Positions 17,152-26,790 of a DNA stretch of 47,314 bases are shown piece by piece (within the stretch, counting starts at the first letter, position 1; each line of letters opens with the position of its first letter). Under the pieces are notes generated by a model. It made no database searches, was not told the DNA's origin, and saw only the letters and a list, made by a program, of their open reading frames with translations. The position numbers were made by a program, and so were the translations under genes. The DNA lies in assembly GCA_903885375.1 (NCBI GenBank), contig CAISIK010000201.1, forward strand, positions 1 to 47,314, in the 5' to 3' direction. The DNA comes from an uncultured Pseudomonadota bacterium (GTDB lineage Bacteria; Myxococcota_A; UBA796; SXON01).

Positions 17152-18619
17152 CGGGCGCGAACGACCGCGTACAGCGGTACAACCTCGGTCGGTTCGCGAT
17201 CTCGTTCTCGATCCTCGGCGTGACCGCCGTGGGGGTCCTGCGCGGCGGCGAACTCGACCTCAACGACCAGCGCATCCTCGAGTTCAGCGCCGTACAGCTG
17301 CTGTTCCTCGTGGTCACGACAGCCTGGACGTTGGTCCGCAGCTCGTCGTCGCGGTTTTTGTACGCCATGTTCGCGGCCGACGTGCTCGGCGCCTCGATCC
17401 TCTCGGCCTGGACGGGTGGCCCCAGCTCGCTGCTGGTCTTCCTCTACTTCCCGGTCATCGCCGCCGGCGCGTACCTGCTGGGGCGACGCGGCGCGAACGT
17501 GGTGGCGGCGCTCTCGGCGGTAGGCCTCGTCAGCGTGGCGCTCCTCTCCGCCAGCCTTGGGGAGGATCCGCTGCTCGCCTATTGGGAGGCGGGGAGCCGG
17601 GTGCTCTCGCTCATCCTCGTGGGGGTGTTGAGCGGGCAGCTGGCGGAATCGCTCGCGGCCGCGGGGCGGGCGCTGCAGGTGCAACGGGTGGCCTCCGAGA
17701 CGGTGCTGGAGCGCGTGCGGGCGGGGGTGCTCATCGTGGGCCTCGACGACCAGGTGACCGAGGTCAACCCCAACGGGCGTCTCCTGCTCGGTGATGTCGT
17801 CGGAAAGCGGGTGACGGAGGTGTTCCGGGGGGCCGTGCACCACCGCGCCTGGGAGGAGGTCCTCGACGACCGGCGGCTGGTGTGCAGCCAGGCGGTGCTG
17901 CCCGGGCAGGGGCGGGTGATCGTCGTGGAGGACGTGACCGAGCTTTGGGGGATGCGGGAGCGCGCGCAACGGGACGAGCGGCTGGTGGCGGTCGGACAGC
18001 TCGCGGCCGGTCTCGCGCACGAGATCCGCAACCCGCTCGCCTCCCTCTCGGCGGTGCTGCAGATGCTCCAGGAGGACCACCCCTCGCGGCAGCTCGAGCT
18101 GGCGCTCGGCGAGGCCGAGCGACTGAACCGGCTGGTGGACGAGTTCCTCTCCGCGTCGCGGCGGCCGGCGTTGCGGCCCGTGGATGTGGAGGTCGATGCG
18201 CTCGTGGCGGAGGTGGTGGAGTCGTTCCGGCAGGATCCGCGTTTCGCCGCGGCGGTGACGGTTCGCCTCGAAGCGAGCCCGGCGCCCGCCACCGTCGACC
18301 CCGACCGGATGCGGCAGGTCTTGTGGAACCTCCTCACCAACGCCGCACAGGCGAGCGCGACGGGCGGCGAGGTGCGCGTGTGGGTGGAGCAGGAGCCGGG
18401 CGGTGTGCGGATCGTGGTCGGTGATCGGGGCGCCGGCATCCCCCGCGACGACCTGCAGCGGATCTTCGATCCGTTCTACACCCGCCGGGATGGGGGCACG
18501 GGCCTGGGGCTGGCGGTAGTGGACCAGATCGTTCGCGGCCACGGCGGCGCGATCGAGGTGGCCTCCGCCCCGCAGGAGGGTACACGCTTCACCATCCACC
18601 TGCCCTCCGGGAGCCCCTG

Positions 18620-18620
<1 letters not shown>
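17148..18620 (+). CDS. pilS: Type IV pilus sensor histidine kinase PilS
   Basis: The membrane sensor kinase that controls PilR and thus pilin expression. It has about six N-terminal helices, a PAS-like region (GVLIVGLDDQVTEVNPNG), the H-box LAAGLAHEIRNPLASLS (phospho-His codon 18018-18020), the N-box NLLTNAAQAS, and G-boxes GDRGAGIP and GTGLGLAVV. The first standard start is GTG 17220, but it cuts through the first helix and has no ribosome binding site. The frame is open further up, and a CTG at 17148 that overlaps the pilC stop would give LTGANDRVQRYNLGRF plus a full helix, with GGAA 7 bases before it. I therefore place the start at 17148 as inference. It overlaps pilR by TGATG. Confidence 0.88.
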
Positions 18621-20023
<1,403 letters not shown>

Positions 20024-20026
<3 letters not shown>

Positions 20027-20080
20027 CAAGGATCGGCAGGTGACGATTTTTGTCACTTCGGGGGGTGACGATCTTTGTCA
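20024..20080 (+). promoter_or_regulatory. Repeated operator-like sites upstream of pilA (candidate PilR binding sites)
   Basis: Two direct copies of TGACGATYTTTGTCA lie at 20041-20055 and 20066-20080, 25 bases apart; each has TGAC and GTCA arms as an inverted repeat. A third partial copy, TGACAAGGATCG at 20024-20035, is the same right half in the opposite orientation (11 of 12 matching its reverse complement) and begins in the pilR stop codon. They sit about 60-110 bases before the inferred pilA transcription start, the place where enhancer-binding activators of sigma-54 bind. Assignment to PilR is inference from position and neighbours. Confidence 0.65.
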
Positions 20081-20110
20081 GGCATCGCAAGAAAAACGAC
20101 GTTCATCCGT

Positions 20111-20126
20111 TGGCACGCCGCTTGCA
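20111..20126 (+). promoter_or_regulatory. Sigma-54 promoter of pilA
   Basis: The sequence TGGCAC, five bases, TTGCA is a perfect match to the -24/-12 consensus. Transcription should start near 20137, about 50 bases before the pilA ATG. The NtrC-type regulator gene just upstream supports the assignment. Confidence 0.93.
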
Positions 20127-20140
20127 AAGTAAGCTCACGA

Positions 20141-20156
20141 CTGGCAAGGTCGCCAG
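20141..20156 (+). other. Hairpin near the 5' end of pilA mRNA
   Basis: CTGGC and GCCAG (20141-20145 and 20152-20156) can pair around a six-base loop, a few bases from the inferred transcript start. Such 5' stems often protect abundant mRNAs from decay; this role is inference. Confidence 0.4.
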
Positions 20157-20187
20157 GGACTCTCTCCCCAACCGAACGGAGCATACA

Positions 20188-20631
20188 ATGCGTCAGAACA
20201 AGGGCTTCTCTCTCGTCGAACTCATGATCGTCGTGGCCATCATCGGCATCCTCGCCGCCATCGCCATCCCGAACTTCGTCGCGATGCAGCTCAAGGCCAA
20301 GCGCGCGGAAGTCCCGTCGAACGTCGACGGCATCAAGACCGCCGAGCTCGCCTACGACGCCGCCTTCGACGGCTACGTCTCGGCCGCCAACTACCCCGCC
20401 ATCACCACCAAGCAGCCGAACCCCTGGGATGAGGCCTCCTCCGGTGGCTTCAAGACCATCGGCTGGAAGCCCGACGGCGAGGTCCGCGGCACCTACCAGG
20501 TCGACCTCCCCTCCACCAACGACATCCTCGTGACCGGCGAGTGTGACGTGGACGACGACAACGCTCCCGCGACCTACACCGCGACCACGTCGATCAACGC
20601 GACCCTGAACACCGACCCGAACGTCTACTAA
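20188..20631 (+). CDS. pilA: Type IV major pilin PilA
   Basis: The structural pilin. The 147-residue precursor has the class III leader MRQNKG, cleaved by PilD before FSLVELMIVVAIIGILAAIA; Glu5 of the mature form is present. The globular part is about 110 residues, beta-rich and acidic towards the end (CDVDDDNAPATYT). Only one Cys is present, so the disulfide-bounded D-region of pseudomonad pilins is missing; this resembles short deltaproteobacterial pilins. ATG 20188 is fixed by the leader; a longer upstream frame runs through the promoter and is not real. It is preceded by a sigma-54 promoter and followed by a strong terminator. Confidence 0.97.
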   Translation: MRQNKGFSLVELMIVVAIIGILAAIAIPNFVAMQLKAKRAEVPSNVDGIKTAELAYDAAFDGYVSAANYPAITTKQPNPWDEASSGGFKTIGWKPDGEVRGTYQVDLPSTNDILVTGECDVDDDNAPATYTATTSINATLNTDPNVY

Positions 20632-20651
20632 GCGTTCGGTCGGAGAGCCGG

Positions 20652-20678
20652 GGGCGGGTCCGCAAGGGCCCGCCCTTT
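20652..20678 (+). terminator. Intrinsic-like terminator after pilA
   Basis: A 10-bp GC-rich stem (20652-20661 with 20666-20675, one G-U pair) closes on a GCAA tetraloop and is followed by TTT. The U-run is short, so some read-through into the next gene is likely. Confidence 0.75.
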
Positions 20679-20696
20679 GGCGTTAAGGGGCCAGCC

Positions 20697-21572
20697 ATGA
20701 CCCGAGGAGTGATCAGCGTGGTGGCGTTGGCGGCGGCCGTGGTGGTGGGTCTGGCCCAACCCCGCGCAGATGCCACCCGGCGGGAACGGCAGCTGGATTC
20801 GGAGCTCTACTTCCAGCCCTCGGCGGAGGGCGTTCGCCTCGCCGCGAGCGGGTTCGAGGAGGCCATCGCGGATGGGATGTGGGTACGCGCCACGCTGATC
20901 TTCGGCGAGCGCTACGCCAGCGACGACAGCGTCTTGTGGCACGCCTGGCTCACATCGGTCATCGGGGTCGTCAGCCACCTCGATCCGGGATGGCGCACGC
21001 CCTACTTGTACGGCGGCGGCATGCTCAGCGCCGTGGGGCTCACCACCGAGGCGGCCGACGTGTACGAGCGCTGCAGCCGGGAGCTCCCGGACGACTACTG
21101 GTGCCCCTTCGCGCGCGGGATGAACGACCTCCTCTACAACGACGATCCGGCCGCCGCAGCGCGCTGGCTTGCCGTCGCGGCCGAGCGCCCCGGGGCGCCA
21201 ACCTGGTACGGGGCTGCGGCGGCCGCGATGCAGAGCCGTGCCGGCCAGCGCAAGGCGGGCGTGGCCTACCTGAAGGAGCAGCTCGCCACCACCGACAACG
21301 AGGGCGTGCGCAGGAGCCTCGAGTACCAGCTTGGCCGCCTGCAGCACGACGAGCTCGTCGCGGGGTGGACAGAGGAGTGTGTCGCTCGGCGCGAGTCGGG
21401 CCGCCGCCTGCGCAATCCGGAAGAGCTCCCGCCGAAAGGCTTCTCCCTCCCCGACAACCCGCGCGGGGATGCGTGGGTCGTCGGGGCCGACGGCGTGGTG
21501 CGGAGCGCGGGCGCGGAGGTGGAGCGCGTCAGGCGCGTGCGTCGGCAGGAATGGGCGCTTCTCCACCCGTGA
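20697..21572 (+). CDS. Membrane-anchored TPR-like protein of unknown function
   Basis: A 291-residue protein with an N-terminal hydrophobic segment (VISVVALAAAVVVGLA) that is a signal anchor or signal peptide. The body is helical and resembles TPR repeats: AADVYERCSRELPDDYWCPFARGMN, PAAAARWLAVAAERPG and KAGVAYLKEQLATTDNEGVRRSLEYQLGRL. The C-terminus is Arg-rich. ATG 20697 lies 18 bases after the pilA terminator, so weak co-transcription with pilA is possible and a role in pilus assembly is a fair guess, but I do not recognise a named Pil protein. It overlaps the start of folK by 22 bases. Confidence 0.75.
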   Translation: MTRGVISVVALAAAVVVGLAQPRADATRRERQLDSELYFQPSAEGVRLAASGFEEAIADGMWVRATLIFGERYASDDSVLWHAWLTSVIGVVSHLDPGWRTPYLYGGGMLSAVGLTTEAADVYERCSRELPDDYWCPFARGMNDLLYNDDPAAAARWLAVAAERPGAPTWYGAAAAAMQSRAGQRKAGVAYLKEQLATTDNEGVRRSLEYQLGRLQHDELVAGWTEECVARRESGRRLRNPEELPPKGFSLPDNPRGDAWVVGADGVVRSAGAEVERVRRVRRQEWALLHP

Positions 21573-22099
21573 TCGCCGTCGTCGGACTGGGGGCATCGCT
21601 CGGGGATCGGGCCGCAACGTTGCGGACCGCCGTGTGCCTCCTGGCCGCGTGGCCCGGCGTGGAGGTGCTGGCGGCGAGTCGGCTGTACGCCAGCCCGCCG
21701 GCGGGTGGCGTGGCGGGCGGCGCCTTCCTGAACGCGGCCGCGCGGGTGCGCGTTTCGGAGGGGCCGGAGGCGCTCCACGCGGCGCTCCGCGCCGTGGAGA
21801 CCCGCCTCGGTCGCCGGGTCACGCGCCGCTGGGCCGATCGGGTCCTCGACCTCGACATCCTCTGGTTCGAGGGCCTGGAGTGGGCCACGCCCACGTTGAC
21901 CGTTCCCCACCCGCGCCTCGCCGAACGGGCCTTCGCCGTGCGCCCGCTGCTCGATGTGGCCTCCGGGGCCACCCACCCCACCACCGGCACGCCCTACGCC
22001 TCGCTGCCCGCCGCGCGCGCGCCGATCGCGTGTGTCGGTGTGCTCGCGGCGCCGCGCCGTGAAGCGCTCGTGCTTGCCCCGAAGCCCGCCGCGTCGTAG
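21551..22099 (+). CDS. folK: 2-amino-4-hydroxy-6-hydroxymethyldihydropteridine pyrophosphokinase
   Basis: The HPPK step of folate synthesis: transfers pyrophosphate from ATP to the pterin. The 182 residues show the opening VVGLGASLGDRAATLR (usual form LGSNLGDR), SRLYASPP, GAFLNAAARV, the ATP/Mg site RRWADRVLDLDILWF with the two Asp, and VPHPRLAERAFAVRPL. ATG 21551 overlaps the preceding gene; a GTG at 21569 that overlaps its stop (GTGA) is an equally good start and lies nearer the conserved N-terminus. No other folate genes are nearby. Confidence 0.92.
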   Translation: MGASPPVIAVVGLGASLGDRAATLRTAVCLLAAWPGVEVLAASRLYASPPAGGVAGGAFLNAAARVRVSEGPEALHAALRAVETRLGRRVTRRWADRVLDLDILWFEGLEWATPTLTVPHPRLAERAFAVRPLLDVASGATHPTTGTPYASLPAARAPIACVGVLAAPRREALVLAPKPAAS

Positions 22100-22122
22100 A
22101 ACCCCGCTTCCAGAGGCCAACC

Positions 22123-22815
22123 ATGAAGCTCTTCCTCGATACCGCCAACCTCGACGAGATCCGCGAAGGAGCCACGTGGGGCGTGTTCGACGGGGTCACC
22201 ACCAACCCCTCGCTCATCGCCAAGGAAGGCCGCGACTTCGTCGACACCATTTACCAGATCGCCAACATCATCGATGGTCCGGTCTCCGCGGAGACGGTGG
22301 CGCAGGATGCGCCGACGATGATCAAGGAAGGCCGCCTCCTCGCGAAGGTGCACCGCAACGTGGTGGTGAAGGTGCCGCTCACGGTGGCCGGCATCCAGTG
22401 CTGCAAGGCGCTCGCCGACGATGGCATCCGCGTGAACGTCACGCTCTGCTTCCAGCCCGCGCAGGCGCTCTACGCCGCCAAGGTCGGCGCCACCTTCATC
22501 AGCCCCTTCGTGGGCCGCCTCGATGACGTCAGCGAAGACGGCATGGACCTGATCTCGCGCATCGTGAAGATCTACCAGAACTACCCGAACCTCAAGACCG
22601 AGGTGCTCGCGGCGAGCATCCGTCATCCCATGCACATCGTGCAGTCGGCGCTCGCGGGGGCCCACGTCACCACCGCGCCGCTGAAGGTCTACAAGCAGCT
22701 CTTCAGCCACCCGCTCACCGACAAGGGCAACGTGGCCTTCCTGAAGGACTGGGAGACCGTGCCCGACCGCGACATCATCGGGCAGGTCGAGCGCTGGCTG
22801 GCCGCCCGCACCTGA
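22123..22815 (+). CDS. fsa: Fructose-6-phosphate aldolase / small transaldolase
   Basis: A TIM-barrel Schiff-base aldolase of the TalC/FSA family, 230 residues. Visible are MKLFLDTANLDEI, DGVTTNPSLIAKEG, the Schiff-base Lys in RNVVVKVPLT, the NVTLCFQPAQAL strand and SPFVGRLDD. Short members act either as fructose-6-phosphate aldolase or as transaldolase in the pentose phosphate pathway; these cannot be told apart here without comparing the active-site residue set. ATG 22123 has a GAGG ribosome binding site. It probably follows folK in one transcript (23-base gap). Confidence 0.9.
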   Translation: MKLFLDTANLDEIREGATWGVFDGVTTNPSLIAKEGRDFVDTIYQIANIIDGPVSAETVAQDAPTMIKEGRLLAKVHRNVVVKVPLTVAGIQCCKALADDGIRVNVTLCFQPAQALYAAKVGATFISPFVGRLDDVSEDGMDLISRIVKIYQNYPNLKTEVLAASIRHPMHIVQSALAGAHVTTAPLKVYKQLFSHPLTDKGNVAFLKDWETVPDRDIIGQVERWLAART

Positions 22816-22821
22816 GCGCGC

Positions 22822-22986
22822 TCAGGGCTGGACGCCGCCCTTCGTGAGCGACTCGGCGAGCGAACCGCCCAGCGAGATCGAGCTGGAGCGGATCGTGCTG
22901 CCGAGCGCGAGCACCACGGCCGCGATGGCGATGCTCAGCACCGAGATGGTGAGCAGGTACTCGACCGTGGATTGGGCGCGGCGCAT
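22822..22986 (-). CDS. 54-residue Flp/TadE-like pilin-like peptide
   Basis: A short ORF from ATG 22986. It encodes MRRAQSTVEYLLTISVLS, then a hydrophobic stretch (IAIAAVVLALG) and a polar tail. The QSTVEYLL motif before a single helix is typical of Flp-type and TadE-like prepilins and of archaeal-type pilins, where Glu helps subunit packing. There is no classical Gly cleavage site, so processing by PilD is uncertain. The ATG lies 4 bases after the stop of the kinase gene at 22991-24061, so the two are surely co-transcribed. No Tad or Flp assembly genes are in the window. Confidence 0.6.
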   Translation of the reverse strand: MRRAQSTVEYLLTISVLSIAIAAVVLALGSTIRSSSISLGGSLAESLTKGGVQP

Positions 22987-22990
22987 GGCA

Positions 22991-24061
22991 TCAGCCTAGC
23001 ACGGCCCAGAGCACCCCGACGCCGAGAATCGTCGCCGCGGCCAGGCCGAACGCCGCGATGAGCAGCAGGAGGCGCATCTGGTCGTTTCGACGGGTGGGGG
23101 CCGCCGGGGGGGGCGCAGCCGTGGGCGGCAGCGAGGGCTGGACGCTGCGCACATCCGGCGGAGCGGGTGGCGCCGAGGCCATCACCAGGTCGGCGAGCTG
23201 GACGGGCTCCGCGCGGCCTCCCGGGTTGGCCAGGCCGGTGCTTCGCGGGCGTCCCAGCATCCGGATGACGGCGGCGACCTCCTGGGGCCGCTGGGCGGGG
23301 TCCACGCGGAGGCAGGCGGCGATGGTGGAGGCGAGGCGTGGATCCAGCTCCGGGACGAGCTCGAAGGGGGGGCGGTAGAGGCCGCGGGAGAGATCGTGCC
23401 AGGCCTCGCGGAGGTCCTCGCCGAAGGGGGGACGCCCACACAGCATCCGGTAGAGGATGCAGCCCAGCGAGAAGATGTCGGAGCGCTCGTCGGCGTCGCG
23501 CGCGGAGGTGGCCTGCTCGGGCGCCATGTAGCCGGGCGTGCCGAGGGGGTTGGTGCTGATGGTGAGGCGGGGGGAGGCGCTATCGCCGAGGATGCGGACG
23601 AGGCCGAAGTCGCCGACCTTGGCGACGCGGAGCCCCCCGAGGTTGCCGACCATCACGTTGGACGGCTTCAGATCGCGGTGCACGATGCCGGCGGCGTGGG
23701 CCGCCTCCACACCCGCGCAGATCTGCAGGAACAGCTGCTCGGCCACCCGGGCGTCGGGCACTTCGCGGAGGAGCAGACGGTCGAGCGGCAGGCCCTCCAC
23801 CAGCTCCATCAAGAGCGCCGGGTGTTCGCCCACCTCGACCAGGCGGTGCACGGCGATCACGTTGGGGTGCCGGATCCTCGTCTGCACGGCCGCTTCGCGG
23901 TGGAAACGTTCGAGGGGCTGGCGCGTGCTCCGGGCCATCACCTTCAAGGCGAAGCGCTCCCCGGAGGCCACTTCGCGTACCTTCCACACGGTGGCCATCG
24001 CCCCTTCGCCGAGGAATGCCTCCACGAGGAAACCGTCGATGTCTGCCCCGACCTGCAGCAT
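22991..24061 (-). CDS. Membrane-bound Hanks-type serine/threonine protein kinase
   Basis: A 356-residue kinase. The kinase domain (about 10-275) has the glycine loop GEGAMATVW, K40, HRDLKPSN (D130, K132, N135), DFG at 151, and the activation segment GTPGYMAPEQ; it looks fully active. A Pro/Ala-rich linker follows, then a membrane helix (LLLLIAAFGLAAATILGVGV) and almost nothing outside, so it has no PASTA or other sensor domain. ATG 24061 is the family start (MLQVGADIDGFLVEAFLG). It is transcribed with the 54-residue pilin-like ORF after it and is divergent from the gene at 24126. Substrates are unknown. Confidence 0.92.
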   Translation of the reverse strand: MLQVGADIDGFLVEAFLGEGAMATVWKVREVASGERFALKVMARSTRQPLERFHREAAVQTRIRHPNVIAVHRLVEVGEHPALLMELVEGLPLDRLLLREVPDARVAEQLFLQICAGVEAAHAAGIVHRDLKPSNVMVGNLGGLRVAKVGDFGLVRILGDSASPRLTISTNPLGTPGYMAPEQATSARDADERSDIFSLGCILYRMLCGRPPFGEDLREAWHDLSRGLYRPPFELVPELDPRLASTIAACLRVDPAQRPQEVAAVIRMLGRPRSTGLANPGGRAEPVQLADLVMASAPPAPPDVRSVQPSLPPTAAPPPAAPTRRNDQMRLLLLIAAFGLAAATILGVGVLWAVLG

Positions 24062-24125
24062 TCGACTCCGCCCCGGCCGGCCTTAGCGCAGGCGGCGGGA
24101 GCGCGCGAACCGGATACCCCGGCGT

Positions 24126-24548
24126 GTGCAGTTCGATCGCCGTTGGATGTGGACCCGCATGGCCGTATGGGTGGTGGTCATCGCGTGGTGCGGTTTTGTG
24201 CTCGTCCGTCCGGAGATCGGCGACGAGGTGGGGCGCGCGTCGCTCGAGATGATGGGCCTCGCCCCCACGCCGCCGGCGCTGTGGGCCCCCCTGCCGCCTC
24301 CCGCCGCCGGCCCGCCGCGTCGGGCGCCCGCCGACGATGCCGAATCCGCCGCGCTCCTTGGCGGCGCGCTGGGCGGCGATTGCCCCATGAACGGGCTGCA
24401 GTTGCGCCTCACGCTCGGCCCCGAGGGGCTCTTGACCGCCGAAGCACTGGGGCCGACTCCCCCCTGTGCGGCCGCCACCGTGTGGGGGGCCCCCTGGCCG
24501 CGGATGCCTGCGCCGTTGGGCGTGGAGTTGACCGTTTCGGCCCCCTGA
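24126..24548 (+). CDS. Small single-pass membrane protein of unknown function
   Basis: A 140-residue ORF with GTG start at 24126. One membrane helix (MAVWVVVIAWCGFVLV) is followed by a Pro/Ala-rich stretch and a short domain with two Cys (GGDCPMNG and TPPCAAATVWG) that could form a periplasmic disulfide. It is divergent from the kinase gene with 64 bases between. I do not recognise a family. The coding character (clear third-position GC and a sensible membrane helix) makes it a likely gene. Confidence 0.55.
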   Translation: MQFDRRWMWTRMAVWVVVIAWCGFVLVRPEIGDEVGRASLEMMGLAPTPPALWAPLPPPAAGPPRRAPADDAESAALLGGALGGDCPMNGLQLRLTLGPEGLLTAEALGPTPPCAAATVWGAPWPRMPAPLGVELTVSAP

Positions 24549-24637
24549 GGGCTCGTCGCAGCGGAGCTATTGCCACCTCGTCACCTGTCCGGCACACAGT
24601 GGTGAATATGTTCCGTTCGCCATCAAGGAGTGACAAC

Positions 24638-25630
24638 ATGGTCCTGCTCTCGATTCTCTCCCTCAACAGCACGGCGTTCGCCGCGGACGACAAGCCCAAG
24701 CCCGAAGTGACCGTGGGCGGACTCGTCTTCGCCCACTACGGGATGGATCTCACCGACGGTGCCGAGAACTTCAACGAGTTCGCGCTCGACCGCGCCTACC
24801 TCACCGCCAAGGCGAAGATCACGCCGCAGTTCGGCGCGCGCCTCACGCTCGACGCCGACCACATGAAGCCGGTGGAAACGGCCGATGGTGAGCTCACGAT
24901 CGACACGAAGTACCGCCTCTTCGTGAAGCACGCCTACCTCGAGTACAAGGACTTCGCGCCCGGCATGAAGGTGCGGGCCGGTGTCATCGACACCCCCTAC
25001 CAGGGCTACTACGACAAGTTCTGGGAACACCGCTACGTGGCCAAGGGCATGAGCGATGCCAACGGCAACATGTCCACCGCCGACCTCGGTGTGAGCATTG
25101 GCGGCGAGCACGCCAAGGGCCTCGTGGACTGGACCGTGGGCGTGTACAACGGCGAGGGCTACAGCAAGCTCGAGGTGGATGCCGGCAAGAGCGTCGAGGC
25201 TCGCATCACCGTCGATCCGCTGGCCTCGAAGGAGAAGGCCCGCCTCCCCCTCACCGGCTTCGTGGATTACCACATGGTCCAGGACGGCGACCCCATCATC
25301 GTCTACGCCGGCGCCGCGGGCTTCAAGATGCCCTACATCTGGTTCTGGGGTGAGTACACGGGCCGCTCCCAGGGCGACCTCTCGGCCGGCGGCTACAGCG
25401 TGAGCGTGCTCCCGGGCATGCCGAAGTACTTCCGCGTGATCGCCCGCTACGACAGCTACGATCCCAACACCGACGTGGAAGACGACGCTTCCAGCACCAT
25501 CATCGGCGGCGTGAGCCACGACTTCTACGAGAACATCTCGCTGGCGGTCACCTACGAGCGTACCACCGCCGAAGCGGCGCCCGACGCCCCCGAACACGGC
25601 GCCTTCCTTCGGATGCAGGCCGGCTTCTAG
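24638..25630 (+). CDS. Porin-like outer-membrane beta-barrel protein
   Basis: A 330-residue protein with a signal peptide (MVLLSILSLNSTAFA, cleavage before ADDKPKP). The mature chain has many amphipathic strands, an early VGGLVFAHYGMDL and RAYLTAKAKITPQFGARLTLDAD, typical of phosphate-selective porin (OprP/O)-like barrels, and ends in ...RMQAGF with the C-terminal Phe used by the BAM insertion machinery. ATG 24638 is fixed by an AAGGAG site 7 bases upstream and by the signal peptide; a longer open frame upstream is not coding. It converges on the M23 peptidase gene, with three bases between their stops. Confidence 0.85.
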   Translation: MVLLSILSLNSTAFAADDKPKPEVTVGGLVFAHYGMDLTDGAENFNEFALDRAYLTAKAKITPQFGARLTLDADHMKPVETADGELTIDTKYRLFVKHAYLEYKDFAPGMKVRAGVIDTPYQGYYDKFWEHRYVAKGMSDANGNMSTADLGVSIGGEHAKGLVDWTVGVYNGEGYSKLEVDAGKSVEARITVDPLASKEKARLPLTGFVDYHMVQDGDPIIVYAGAAGFKMPYIWFWGEYTGRSQGDLSAGGYSVSVLPGMPKYFRVIARYDSYDPNTDVEDDASSTIIGGVSHDFYENISLAVTYERTTAEAAPDAPEHGAFLRMQAGF

Positions 25631-25633
25631 GCC

Positions 25634-26341
25634 TCACTCTCCCACATCGGGAGGCGCGCAGTCCGTTGACGGCAAGCCCGTCGGCGGGCCCTGCTCCTGC
25701 CACCACGTCTCCGGCTGGCTGAACTCCCCGGCATAGGGGTTCAGCCAGTCGCCGTCGGCATTTTCGACACCGAAGTGCAGGTGGGGCTGCGAGGAGTAGC
25801 CGCTGGAGCCCACCCGGCCGAGCGCATCGCCACACTTCACCGACGTGCCGGGCTCCACCGCCACGCTGCCGTTGAGCATGTGCCAGTAGAGCGTGCGCCA
25901 GCCACCGGCATGCTCGACGACCACGTAGTTGGGCAGCCCGTCGTTGCCATCGCAGTCGATGCCTGACGAGGTCTTGTGGCAGCGGTCGTAGTGTCCGTCG
26001 CTGGTGTCGACCACCACGCCGTCGGCGGCCGCGACGATGTCGGCGCTGCCCGCGTCCATCGCCTCGAAGCCGCCCTCCAGGATGTAGTCGCTGCCGTGGT
26101 GTTCGTCGTAGCAGTAGGGGAAGGTGCGACCGTCGTAGGTGGTGCAGAGGGTGGCGTCGAGGGCGGAGCCATCGCTGTGATCCTCGCGGTCCATGTCCAC
26201 GCCCACGGTGAGGAGGAAGAGCTCGGTCTCCACGAGGGGAAAGCGGAACGCGAGCTCCCCCCGCGCGATCGTTTCGACCGACGCCGAATCGGCCTCGGGC
26301 GTTTCGGGCGCGCACGCGAGCAGCAGCGCCAGCACGCTCAC
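25634..26341 (-). CDS. M23-family peptidoglycan endopeptidase lipoprotein
   Basis: A predicted lipid-anchored zinc endopeptidase of the LytM type, 235 residues. Starting at GTG 26341 gives MSVLALLLAC, a very short signal with a lipobox Cys. The zinc and catalytic motifs are all present: HHGSDY, the YWHM histidine and PHLHFGVE. The domain has unusual Cys pairs (ATLCTTYD, PYCYDE, DRCHKTSSGIDCDG), probably disulfides. GTG 26341 overlaps the stop of the ExbD gene (GTGA), so it belongs to the ExbB/ExbD cluster; cutting the peptidoglycan to make room for an envelope-spanning complex is a plausible role. Confidence 0.88.
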   Translation of the reverse strand: MSVLALLLACAPETPEADSASVETIARGELAFRFPLVETELFLLTVGVDMDREDHSDGSALDATLCTTYDGRTFPYCYDEHHGSDYILEGGFEAMDAGSADIVAAADGVVVDTSDGHYDRCHKTSSGIDCDGNDGLPNYVVVEHAGGWRTLYWHMLNGSVAVEPGTSVKCGDALGRVGSSGYSSQPHLHFGVENADGDWLNPYAGEFSQPETWWQEQGPPTGLPSTDCAPPDVGE

Positions 26342-26790
26342 ATGCCCCCCCGCCACACCCCCACCAACGCGATCTCCTCCACGCCTGCGGCCTCCGCCGT
26401 CTGCAGCACCCGCTGCAGGCGCTTCCAGGGCACGGATGCGTCGGCGTGGACCTCGGCCCGCACCTTCGGACGCACCTGGAGGAGCGTGGCGTAGAGCGGC
26501 TCGATCACGCCTTCGCCTTCGATGTACTCCCAGGCCGCCACCCGATGCCCGTTCACGTGCACGCCCTCGCTGGAGACGAGGAGCTCCACGCCGCCGCGGC
26601 GATCGGCGTCGGCCGTGGTGCCCGCGAGCTCGAAGGGCCCCTCCTCCGGCGCCGGCGCGAGGTCGGTGCTGTAGGTGCGGAGGAGGAACACGAGCAGGAG
26701 CACCATCATGTCGACCATGGGGGCGAGCGCCCCCACATCGAGCCCCACGCCCGCGGGCTCCGCACGCCGCCGAAAGAGGGAGCGCTTCAT
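26338..26790 (-). CDS. ExbD/TolR-family protein with the membrane Asp
   Basis: A 150-residue protein with one membrane helix that holds the proton-path Asp (LAPMVDMMVLLLVFLL), then a periplasmic domain with the ExbD/TolR fold pattern (VELLVSSEGVHVNGHRV, RAEVHADASVPWKRLQRVL). With ExbB-type proteins it converts proton flow into force across the envelope. Its start overlaps the stop of the other ExbD gene (ATGA), and its stop overlaps the start of the M23 lipoprotein gene. It is the likely energy-coupling partner of the ExbB at 27286. Confidence 0.88.
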   Translation of the reverse strand: MKRSLFRRRAEPAGVGLDVGALAPMVDMMVLLLVFLLRTYSTDLAPAPEEGPFELAGTTADADRRGGVELLVSSEGVHVNGHRVAAWEYIEGEGVIEPLYATLLQVRPKVRAEVHADASVPWKRLQRVLQTAEAAGVEEIALVGVWRGGM

